Positions 36,867 through 45,100 of a stretch of DNA of 64,000 nucleotides are shown here, in pieces. Within the stretch, counting starts at the first letter, position 1. Each line of letters starts with the position of its first letter. This stretch comes from Rhodopirellula halodulae. Its GTDB lineage: Bacteria > Planctomycetota > Planctomycetia > Pirellulales > Pirellulaceae. The translations under genes were made by a program, and so were the position numbers. The notes under the pieces were generated by a model, which had not been told where the DNA came from, searched no databases, and saw only the letters and a program-made list of their open reading frames with translations. The stretch covers positions 124,001-188,000 of the forward strand of contig NZ_JAJKFV010000009.1 of NCBI RefSeq assembly GCF_020966775.1, read 5' to 3'.

Positions 36867-37112
36867 AACGCAGAGACGCAAAGGCACGGGGACGCAGGGA
36901 GGTGATCGGCCGTTGAACGCAACACCAATTGAATTTCACCGATCGCTCGAGCAACGAAGTAGCCGATCGGCGTTAGCCGCGGTTATCGGGTTGCGAAGGT
37001 GGTGAGTTTTTTGGCCAAGTGGACTCTGCTCGGTGGTGGATCTCTCGGCAATCAACCAGCGTCCGGTGGAACCGGACCTACAGCGATCAACGTCCGGTGG
37101 AACCGGACCTAC
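36867..37112. repeat. Mixed intergenic repeats between secA-like and ymdB-type genes
   Basis: The 340-bp gap (36791-37130) contains three repeat types. At 36867-36903 is a CAACGCAGAGACGCAAAG element of the type seen at 17 kb. At 36960-36990 is a solo arm of the family-A hairpin in reverse orientation (TAGCCGATCGGCGTTAGC). At 37060-37081 and 37091-37112 are two direct copies of a 22-bp unit, CGTCCGGTGGAACCGGACCTAC, each a GTCCGGT-GGA-ACCGGAC hairpin. Confidence 0.85.
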
Positions 37113-37130
37113 GGGGGAGGACGCGTTTGG

Positions 37131-37913
37131 CTACTGGTCGACTTGTTCTTCGTAGCGCTCGATGGAGATGGCTTTGCCTTCTTCGTTCGCTTCGACGATC
37201 GCACCTGACAGACGGACGTCGCGGGTGGCGACGTGGAAATGGCAGGGCTCGAAATGGAGCGTGGTTTGCGTCACTCGTTTGATGTCGCGTCCAATGATGC
37301 TGTCGTAGGGACCGGTCATTCCAACATCGCATTGAAATGCGGTTCCGCCCGGCAAGATGCAGGCGTCCGCGGTGGGGACGTGCGTGTGGGTTCCCAGGAC
37401 CGCGGTGACTCGCCCGTCTAGATACCGACCCATGATCTGTTTGTCGCTGGTCGCTTCGGCGTGCATGTCGACAAAGATGTAGCGTGGGTTTTCGGTGGCC
37501 ATCTCTTCGAGTGCTGCGTCGACCGCCGTGAACGGACAATCGACGGGCCGCATGAAGACCCGACCGAGCAGCGAAATCACACCCAGCTTGCCCGCTGGTG
37601 TTGAGACGACGGTCCAGGCTTTCCCAGAGGAGCTTTCGGGGTAGTTCGCTGGGCGAACAATGCGTTGGCTGGATTGCAGGATGGGGATGATCTCTTTGCG
37701 GCGATACAGGTGATCGCCCATCGTCATCACGTCCACGCCGGCTTCCACCAACCGCCGATATTGGCGTGGCATCAGCCCCGCTCCGTCGGCCGCGTTTTCC
37801 GCGTTGATGATGATCGCGTCGAGTCGGGCTTCTTTCCGGATGTCTGCCGCGCGGGCCAGCACCGCAGAGTATCCGGGTTTGCCGACGACATCACCGAGAA
37901 ACAGAAAACGCAC
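37131..37913 (-). CDS. YmdB-family metallophosphoesterase
   Basis: A 260-residue phosphodiesterase of the YmdB family (TIGR00282-like). It starts with FLFLGDVVGKPGYSAV, then IINAENAADGAGL-PRQYR, VDVMTMGDHLYR, FVDMHAEATSDKQIMGRYLDGRVTAVLGTHTHVPTADA and MTGPYDSIIG. These hold the conserved GD, EN, GDH, H-E and GTHTH metal ligands, so a dinuclear metal phosphodiesterase is expected. In Bacillus YmdB affects biofilm and sporulation and hydrolyses cyclic nucleotides. In many genomes it lies downstream of an RNase Y gene, but no such gene is here; the neighbour on the same strand is an S1-domain RNA-binding protein, which may be a loose RNA link. Residue set complete. Confidence 0.93.
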   Translation of the reverse strand: MRFLFLGDVVGKPGYSAVLARAADIRKEARLDAIIINAENAADGAGLMPRQYRRLVEAGVDVMTMGDHLYRRKEIIPILQSSQRIVRPANYPESSSGKAWTVVSTPAGKLGVISLLGRVFMRPVDCPFTAVDAALEEMATENPRYIFVDMHAEATSDKQIMGRYLDGRVTAVLGTHTHVPTADACILPGGTAFQCDVGMTGPYDSIIGRDIKRVTQTTLHFEPCHFHVATRDVRLSGAIVEANEEGKAISIERYEEQVDQ

Positions 37914-38008
37914 GCGGGGTCCTCGCGTTGAAGAAGCCTTGAGTCACGGGCGGCGTGCATCACCGGAGCGATCACGCCGCGAAAGGAAGGTGTCGTTCCG
38001 GCGAAGGA

Positions 38009-39679
38009 TTACCAACGCAGTCCGAAACGTTCTCCACCCGACGCGCGGTCGTTGCCACCCTTGAGCGGTCCGGCGTGTTGTGCCTTCACGGCCAGTTCAC
38101 GTGGCGGTTCGATCACTTCTTCCTCTTGTTTCTCGCCTTCGGCGGCGGGTTTTGCATGAGCCGCTTTGATCGACAGGCCGACTTTTTGCGAATCACGATC
38201 GAAGCTCATGATCTTCACGTCGACTTGGTCGCCAACGTTGACCACCGAACTGACTTTGGACACTCGGTGAGGTGCCAGTTCGCTGATGTGGCACAGTCCT
38301 TCGACACCGGCGGTCAAGCGAACAAAAGCACCGAACTCGGCGGTCCGGGTGACTTCGCCCTTGTGCACGGAACCCACGGCAAAAGTGGCTTCGGCACTGT
38401 CCCAGGGGTTTTCGAGCAGATCGCGATAGGTCAGCGACATCTTGCCCGATTGCTTGTCAATTTTGTCGACGCGGACTTTGACGTTTTGGCCTTCCTCAAT
38501 GACTTCGCTTGGGTGCTTGATGCGTTCCCAGCTGAGCTTGCTGACGTGGATCAAACCATCCAGCCCGCCGACATCGACGAACGCACCGAAGTCACGCACG
38601 CTGCGGACGACGCCTTCCAAGATGTCACCGGGTTCGATCTTTTCGAGTTGTTCTTGGCGTTTGGCTTCTCGTTCCCGTTCGAGCACGGCGCGACGCGAGA
38701 CAACCAAATTGCCGCGACGGGCGTTGGCCTCGGTGACCAAGCAGACCATTTTCTGATCCACGAATTCGCTGAGGTCTTCCACGCGATATTCGGAGATTTG
38801 GCTGATGGGCATGAAGCCGCGAACGCTGCCGACTTTGCATTCCAAACCGCCGGTGTTGTGTCCGGTGATCGTGGCTTCGACAACGCTGCCTTCGTCGATG
38901 TCGTCCCAATCCGAAACTTCGGTGGCTTTGCCGGGAAGGCTGCAGGAGTACAGCCCGTCCTCGGAATTCATGCCGCGAATCAGAACCTCGACAGGTTGCC
39001 CCGGTGTGGGTTCGGCTTCCGTGAATTGCTCAAACGGAATCACGCCTTCGTCGGGACCGCCCAAGTTCACGAACACGTTGTCTTGGTGAATCTTGATCAC
39101 TTGAGCGTGAACGCGGGATCCTTCCGCCAGTGGCTCGCGACGGTCGGGCAATCCCGCACCGTCGCCGAAGAACGAATCCAAGTCCGCATCGGTCAGCGAA
39201 GCGTCCAATTCGGCTTGCAAGTCATCGCTGAGCTTTTCGCGAATGTTGGGGACGACTGTTTTCTTGTTTTGGGGAACGTAGGGCTTCTCGCCTTTTTCCG
39301 TGGGTTTTTCGCCGGCCAATCGGGGGCGTGGAGCCTCTTTGCCGCCCGGTTTCCCCCCGCCGCGTTTGCCCTTGGGTTTGACTTTGCCGCCCTCAAGTTG
39401 CTCCGTGGAAACCGCCGCAGGTGAGACGGGTTTTGCAACGCCCAAACCGCGAGCCGCCAAAGGTCCGCCGCCGATTCGAGGCAAGGGAGCCTTCGATTTT
39501 TGGCTTTGGGGTCTGGGGGAGGTCGCCGTTTGCTCCGTGTTTGCCGATGACTCAGCGGCAGCGGACGGGGAATCCGCAGCGGGTGAGGCGGGCGTTTGCG
39601 GAGTTGGCGTTTCTGCCGCGGGAGAATCAGCCGTGGTTTCGGTGGCTGGTGCGTCGGTGGGATTTTCGCCGCTGCTCAT
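38009..39679 (-). CDS. S1-repeat RNA-binding protein (ribosomal S1-like)
   Basis: A 556-residue protein with four S1 OB-fold motifs. They open at GSRVHAQVIKIHQDNVFVNLG, GSVVEATITGHNTGGLECKVG, GDILEGVVRSVRDFGAFVDVGG and GSVHKGEVTRTAEFGAFVRL. The third has the classical DGLIHVSKLSW and the fourth the EGLCHISEL strand. Residues 1-150 are Ala/Pro/Glu/Lys-rich and apparently disordered, and a Lys/Glu-rich tail follows the last S1. The architecture fits bacterial ribosomal protein S1, which recruits mRNA to the 30S subunit, but S1 has six motifs in E. coli and four to six elsewhere. It could also be a related RNA-binding regulator, so I leave the symbol blank. Confidence 0.88.
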   Translation of the reverse strand: MSSGENPTDAPATETTADSPAAETPTPQTPASPAADSPSAAAESSANTEQTATSPRPQSQKSKAPLPRIGGGPLAARGLGVAKPVSPAAVSTEQLEGGKVKPKGKRGGGKPGGKEAPRPRLAGEKPTEKGEKPYVPQNKKTVVPNIREKLSDDLQAELDASLTDADLDSFFGDGAGLPDRREPLAEGSRVHAQVIKIHQDNVFVNLGGPDEGVIPFEQFTEAEPTPGQPVEVLIRGMNSEDGLYSCSLPGKATEVSDWDDIDEGSVVEATITGHNTGGLECKVGSVRGFMPISQISEYRVEDLSEFVDQKMVCLVTEANARRGNLVVSRRAVLEREREAKRQEQLEKIEPGDILEGVVRSVRDFGAFVDVGGLDGLIHVSKLSWERIKHPSEVIEEGQNVKVRVDKIDKQSGKMSLTYRDLLENPWDSAEATFAVGSVHKGEVTRTAEFGAFVRLTAGVEGLCHISELAPHRVSKVSSVVNVGDQVDVKIMSFDRDSQKVGLSIKAAHAKPAAEGEKQEEEVIEPPRELAVKAQHAGPLKGGNDRASGGERFGLRW

Positions 39680-39813
39680 GGACAGTCAGGGGGATCGGAG
39701 AAGGGGGAAATGGCAATGTCGCCAAAGGCGTCCCGCAGTCTAGCAATCGGGAGGGCCACTCGGTAGCCTTCCTGGTTCGGTCACCGCACAATCCTGGAAC
39801 AACCCGAGCACCC

Positions 39814-40341
39814 ATGCCCAACTTTGACGATTACACCTCTTCTTCGGCTGCGAATTCGAGCGAGCGACCCGTGTGGATGTCAGGCCTGGATGACGCCACC
39901 GCGAAAACGTGGGTGCGAGCGATCGAAGCGGCGGAGATGCCTGGATTGGGCGACGGCCCGTACCAGAAAGAGTTGGCGGAATTGTTGGAGAGTGATTCGG
40001 CCAAGCAGTTCACTTCGTTGCAACGAAGCGGGCTGTGGCTGTTGGCGGGCGACTTGGATCGGTCGCACACGATCAGCCAAGACGAAGGTTCATCCGAAGG
40101 CAGTTTCTGGCACGGAATCATGCACCGGCGAGAGGGTGATTTCGGCAACGCGAAATATTGGTTCCGCCGCGTGGGACGACATTCGATCTTGTCGGACCTA
40201 TCGGGCATGTATCCCGAATTGCATGCCGACGCCGACGAGTTCGTGGACAACGTCGCCCGAGCCGTTCGAAGCGGTCAAAACGTTGACGAATGCCAGCAAG
40301 TCCAGTGGACCGAATGGCAGTGGCTGATGAACGTCAGCTGA
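39814..40341 (+). CDS. Hypothetical soluble protein
   Basis: A 175-residue acidic protein that I do not assign to a named family. It has MPGLGDGPYQKELAELLES and FWHGIMHRREGDFGNAKYWFRRVGRH- segments. The second is reminiscent of Trp-rich short-helix proteins seen near sugar enzymes. I chose the ATG at 39814, which begins the composition-stable part; the frame is open further upstream to 39421 inside the opposing gene. It is divergent from the S1 protein gene (start 39679) across ~134 bp. Role unknown. Confidence 0.75.
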   Translation: MPNFDDYTSSSAANSSERPVWMSGLDDATAKTWVRAIEAAEMPGLGDGPYQKELAELLESDSAKQFTSLQRSGLWLLAGDLDRSHTISQDEGSSEGSFWHGIMHRREGDFGNAKYWFRRVGRHSILSDLSGMYPELHADADEFVDNVARAVRSGQNVDECQQVQWTEWQWLMNVS

Positions 40342-40395
40342 GCAATCGTTGGCTTCGGCAGCTTCGGCAACGCGGACTGCCTTGCCCGCAGGCGA

Positions 40396-41457
40396 TCACT
40401 TGCCCGCGACACTGGCCTTGGTCGGCCGCTGAACATCCGAGATCAGCCCGATCATTTCCCAAAACCGGATGATCCCCCACGACATATCGAACTCGTACCA
40501 CTTGTGGCCGTGGCGAGCTGAACGTGGTGTGGCGTGGTGGTTGTTGTGCCATCCTTCGCCGTGGCTGATCAAAGCTACCAACCAGTTGTTCGTGCTGTGG
40601 TCGCGAGTTTCGTAGTTGCGATAGCCGAACAGGTGGCTGAGCGAATTCACGGACCAAGTTCCATGCAGCACGAACACGGTGCGGACCGCGACGGCCCAAA
40701 CCGTCCAAGACAACATGTAGCGATAGGCTTGCCCCCAATCACCGCCGCTGACGCCGTAGCCGACGGCTCCGCCGATCAACGAAATCACCAAACCGTGCAA
40801 CAGGAACACAAAGAACCAACCGTCTTTTCGTTCCAGTTTAAGGTAGAACCGGTCGCGAAGCAGGTCGCGGACATAGCGTTCGTAATGACTCGTTTTGTCC
40901 AGGTCTTTGTGTCGGCAAACCACCCAGCCCACATGCCCCCACAAAAAGTTTGCCAGCGGTGAATGGGGGTCGGGTTGATGATCGCTGTGTTGGTGGTGCA
41001 TCCGGTGAATCGCCACCCAACGTGCCGGGCTGTCTTGCAAGTTGCACATGCCCAACATCGCCAGCGTGTGTTCCATCCATTTGGGGCACTTGAAACCGCG
41101 ATGCGTCAGCAACCGGTGGTACCCGATCGTGATGCCGAACATTCCGAACAAGAAGTGTCCCGCGATTGCGGCGATGAAGCCCGACCAAGTGAACAGGTAC
41201 GAGAACCACATCGGCACGAAGGCGGCCAGTGCTACCAAGTGGACCATTCCCAGAACGATCACGTATCGCCACATGATTTTCAGTGGCTGAGTTTCTTCGG
41301 GCAGAGGCAATCGCTGAGGGTCGATGCCTTTGCGGCCGGCGGTCATGACTTCGGTGGGAACGGCACCCGACCCATAGTCATTCGATTCGTCACAAACCAG
41401 CTTGTCTTTGGGCGTGGTTTCTGGGGGTGCGGGGGCTTCGGAAGTCGACATCGTCAA
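40396..41457 (-). CDS. Membrane fatty-acid desaturase (delta-9 type)
   Basis: A 353-residue integral-membrane di-iron desaturase. The three histidine boxes are HRLLTH (114-119), HRMHHQHSD (151-159) and a C-terminal HNNHH (about 307-311). Four hydrophobic segments surround them. The WH-NHH third box and overall length match acyl-CoA/acyl-lipid delta-9 desaturases, which introduce a cis double bond into long fatty acids and modulate membrane fluidity. The first ~55 residues are polar and probably not conserved. An internal ATG two codons on (41451) is equally possible. No regulatory gene adjoins. Confidence 0.92.
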   Translation of the reverse strand: MTMSTSEAPAPPETTPKDKLVCDESNDYGSGAVPTEVMTAGRKGIDPQRLPLPEETQPLKIMWRYVIVLGMVHLVALAAFVPMWFSYLFTWSGFIAAIAGHFLFGMFGITIGYHRLLTHRGFKCPKWMEHTLAMLGMCNLQDSPARWVAIHRMHHQHSDHQPDPHSPLANFLWGHVGWVVCRHKDLDKTSHYERYVRDLLRDRFYLKLERKDGWFFVFLLHGLVISLIGGAVGYGVSGGDWGQAYRYMLSWTVWAVAVRTVFVLHGTWSVNSLSHLFGYRNYETRDHSTNNWLVALISHGEGWHNNHHATPRSARHGHKWYEFDMSWGIIRFWEMIGLISDVQRPTKASVAGK

Positions 41458-41577
41458 AACCGGCGTTTTTCGTTTCTAGGCCTGCGGTTGTTCGGAGACC
41501 ATGCTAGCTATCGATCGAACCGCTCGGGAGGGTGATTTGATAACAAAATGCGGAGGAGGACGCGGCTGACCAGGAAT

Positions 41578-41612
41578 AAAAAAACGACGCGGGGAAATTC
41601 CACACGTCGTTT
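41578..41612 (-). terminator. Terminator of the small basic protein gene
   Basis: The stem AAACGACG pairs with CGTCGTTT (positions 41582-41589 and 41605-41612) and, read on the minus strand, is followed by seven T residues at 41584-41578. It lies 45 bp after the stop codon at 41657. Confidence 0.85.
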
Positions 41613-41656
41613 GAGTGTTCGGTCGTGGTGGCGAAGCCGTTTGCTCCGCGAGAAGA

Positions 41657-41875
41657 CTACTTTTTCTTCTTGTCGTCGGCTTCGTCGGCCTTTTTGACCT
41701 TCTTCTTTTTCTTCAGCGAGACCTTCAGCACGCGAGTTTTCGGCATACCAACGATGCTCTGCTCTTCGTCGAACTTGTCGAGTTCCTTCATACGCTCGAC
41801 TCGTTCGGCACGCGTCAGGACGTTGCGAGTCTTAATGGCCCCGGCTTGCACCTTGAGGCTGCGATCCATGGTCAT
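41657..41875 (-). CDS. PVC small basic signature protein
   Basis: A 72-residue, very basic protein. It begins MTMDRSLKVQAG, followed by KTRNVLTRAERVERMKEL, a VGMPKTRVLKV segment and a C-terminus of alternating Lys runs. Similar small basic proteins (the Chlamydia-Verrucomicrobia small basic protein family) have been reported as a signature of the PVC superphylum; nucleic-acid or ribosome association is suggested by composition. The fit to the family start pattern (M-x-DRSLK...RNVLTRAERI) is good. It has its own terminator. An alternate start two codons later (41869) is possible. Confidence 0.85.
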   Translation of the reverse strand: MTMDRSLKVQAGAIKTRNVLTRAERVERMKELDKFDEEQSIVGMPKTRVLKVSLKKKKKVKKADEADDKKKK

Positions 41876-42150
41876 GGCGGATTATGTTCAATCGAAGGGG
41901 AATGCGGACGGTCAAGTCGAACAGGTTATCGACAGATGCCAAGACTGGCAAGCCGTAACTGATGTTCCGGCGTTTGCAAGGTGGTTTCCACCGAAACGGT
42001 GTCCGGCGAAGCCAATCCACCACGGGAAAAGTCGCAAATGGATTGGCTGGAAGCTAGTTTTTCGGCCAAGGACGATCGGAATCCCGAGCCGAATTGGGCG
42101 TGATTGGCGAATCCGCCCAATTCGATCGTCTTTGCCCGTCGGTCTCCGAA

Positions 42151-45100
42151 TCAGGCGGCCTGCAGCGATCGGTGGTGTCCGGCGTAGGAAACCCACTCGG
42201 TCACCTCTTCCAAGTCAGGAAGCTTGCCGCCACGGGCGATTCGCTTGCCTTCCCGAGAATTGGCAATCGCGTCGACTTCGCCGAACAAAGTGACTGGATT
42301 TTGGTCGGCCAACTCTTCCGCAGTGGTCACACCAGCCGCAACCAGGAATTGAGCGTCATGGCCACGCATCATGGGGACTCGGCAAACCAAAGTGGTTTGC
42401 TGTTGCCACGCCAAAACGGTTTCTGCATCCACGCGGCGATGGTTGAGCTGCTCGGCCACCTTTTCAGGCATCGATTTCAGCAAGTCATCCACGGTGTAGA
42501 TTCCGATTTCGTTCAGGCGTTCGGCCATGCGAGGTCCAATCGAAGGTGCGTCGACCACGTCGCTGGCACGTTCCAGATAAAAACGCAATTCGGTTTCGCT
42601 CTGCGATTGGCTGCTGTAGGAGCGTTCTTCACGGGAGGATCGATCGTTGCTTTCGCTGCGTGGTTCTCGTTCCGTTCGGGATTGGCGATCCGATCGGCTG
42701 TCGCGTTCCGATCGGCTGCTGCGTTCAGACCGGCTGCTACGTTCAGATCGGGAAGATCGTTCCGAACGCGAGCTGCGTTGGCGGGAGGAGTCGTGGTCTC
42801 GCATCGACACCACACCGTCCGAACGATTGGATTGCCCGTTGCCGTAGCCTGAACCGTTGCCAGATCCATTGCCTTCGCCGGAGACACCGCGGGAGTAACC
42901 ATTGGATCGGCTGCTGGAGCTGCGCGACGATGAGCTGTTGGACGAGCTGCGTCGACTGGAGCTGCGTGAACGGCCGTCATTATCGCTGCTGCGACGAGTC
43001 CGCGTTCGGACGCTTTCGCGACCGTCGCTGTTGCGAAGTGATTCCATTTCGTTGGCCAATTGACGACCGCGGCGAACCGATTCGACTTCGTAACGATCGC
43101 GGTCAAATGCGTCGTCATCGTAGTCGTCAACCAATTCAAAATCGTGATCGATGATGTCTCGCTGGACGGCACGTCGTCCACTCAGTGATCGGCGACCGTT
43201 CAGGCTGCGACGACTGCGGCGATTCAACGTCCGGGCATCCACTGCCCGGGAATCCACAGCCCGGCCGTCGACCGTGCGAGTGTGCGTGCGGACTTGGGTG
43301 GATTGGTTGGCCGAAGCGATCCAGCTGGTGATGCGGGAAAGCTCGTAGCTCGAACCGCTGAGCAAAATGCGTTGACCGCGTTCGGTTGCCAAGAACGTTT
43401 TGACTTGGTCCAGCAAGTCGCTGGGGTGGATCGCTGCCAATTGTGCCGGATCAGTGATGCCGCATCCAACCAAAACGCGAGCGTCGAAGCCGCGAAGCTG
43501 AGGAACGCGGCACATCAAACGGCATTCGGCTTGCCAACGACGGATCGTGCGTGCGTCGACGCCGGCCAAACCCAGCGTGTCCGCCAAGCGGTTGCTGTCT
43601 TGGCTCATCAGGTGAGTGATATGCGAGATGCCGATGCGTCGCAAACGAGACGCCGCGACACCATCGATCGATGGAGCCGAATCAATGGGGCTGTCGACCG
43701 TCAAGAAGAACGGCGTTTCGGGTTCGTTGGCATCCAGGTTTCCTTCGTTTCCGTCGGCGATTGCTCGTCCTTCTGGGAAAGCTTGACCGCTGGGAATGGT
43801 CGAAGTGGTCTCGTCCGAGTAGTAGTATCCGTCGCGGTATTGCGTTCCAGCGGGGGCTTGGTCAGTCGCCGAAGCTGGGTGGCTTGGCACGAAAGCTTGG
43901 CTGCTTGGATAAACCGAAGGTTGCGCCGGAGCAACGTTGCCGCGAACCCATTGGTCTTCGTCCAGTCCAGCGGATTCGCGATAGGCGGCTTCGAATTCGT
44001 GGTTGATATCAGCCGAAGCACCGTGGATCCAACGCGAACGTTCGCCCGTTCCCAATTGCGTTTGATCGTCCAACCCGTGAGGTCCGACGTAGCGATCGTG
44101 GCGACGACCGTTTCGCCACACGGGACGGTGAGCGTGGATGACTCGCGAGGCGTGCAGCCGGAAGGTGCGGGCGCCGTTTCGTGAAAGGGATCCAGCCAGT
44201 GGTTCGTGACTGGTCAGCAACACAATTTGTCGGCCAGGTGCGGAGTAGTCTGATAGGGCCGATGCGATGACGTCGCCGGTCACACCTTCGGCGGTCCAAG
44301 GCCGGAAAGCGTCTTTCAGATCGCTCCAGTCGGCGGTACTGTGGTTGTAACCGCCATCAAACGCCGCGAATAATTCGCGATGGGTTTCGATGACCAGCGG
44401 CACTGAGCGGCCGGTGCGATCCAGCAATTCGCCGGCGGCCATGCGGACGGCCATCGAGGCAATCGCTCGGGTGACTCCGGGCAATGACAGTTCGTCGTGT
44501 CCATCGATCCGCACGTGGACTTCGCGACCACCGGAAACGGTTCGCGTGTTGGTGAAGCGGCGTTCGGCTTCGGCGCGATCCAACGTATGAGGATCCAATT
44601 GCACCGGCGTTGTGGTCCAGGTGATGCGGCGATGTCGTCCGCCCGACAAACGCACCAACCAACGGCTGGATAGTTCCACCAAAGAGGACTCGGTCCGAGC
44701 GACCGGACGATTGCGGTTCAGCTCAGCAATCAATTCGTCGCGTCGACGCAACAGATTTTCGCGGCGTGCCGAGTGCAGTGCTGGCCGAACGCGAGGGCGG
44801 ATCGGCGCGACGGTGGGAGCCAGCTCCAATTCGCGTCGGCGAGCGGCATTGGATTCGAGTTCCACCTCGACTTGGTGCAATCGTTCTTCGACTGCAGCCA
44901 AATCAAACGCGGTGGCGGGCATTCCGATCGGATAGTCAGCGTCGACGATTGGCAAACTGCGGAGACTGCGACGGACCGATGCGGTTTCATCGAGAACGTT
45001 TCGCAGTTCCAATTCTGTTTGTCGCAGTTCGCTCAATCGCGTGTTGCGTTCGTTTGACCAATCGGGGTGATGTCCCCAGATCGTCACGAACTCTTGCAAT

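Noticed and set aside
37955-39424. 489-codon open frame antisense to the S1-repeat gene
   Set aside because: Four S1 motifs and a proper start are on the other strand. The antisense protein is an artefact of codon bias.
41876-42150. Extra gene between the small basic protein and the ATPase
   Set aside because: Overlapping short frames in several phases with no domain or start signal; treated as non-coding.
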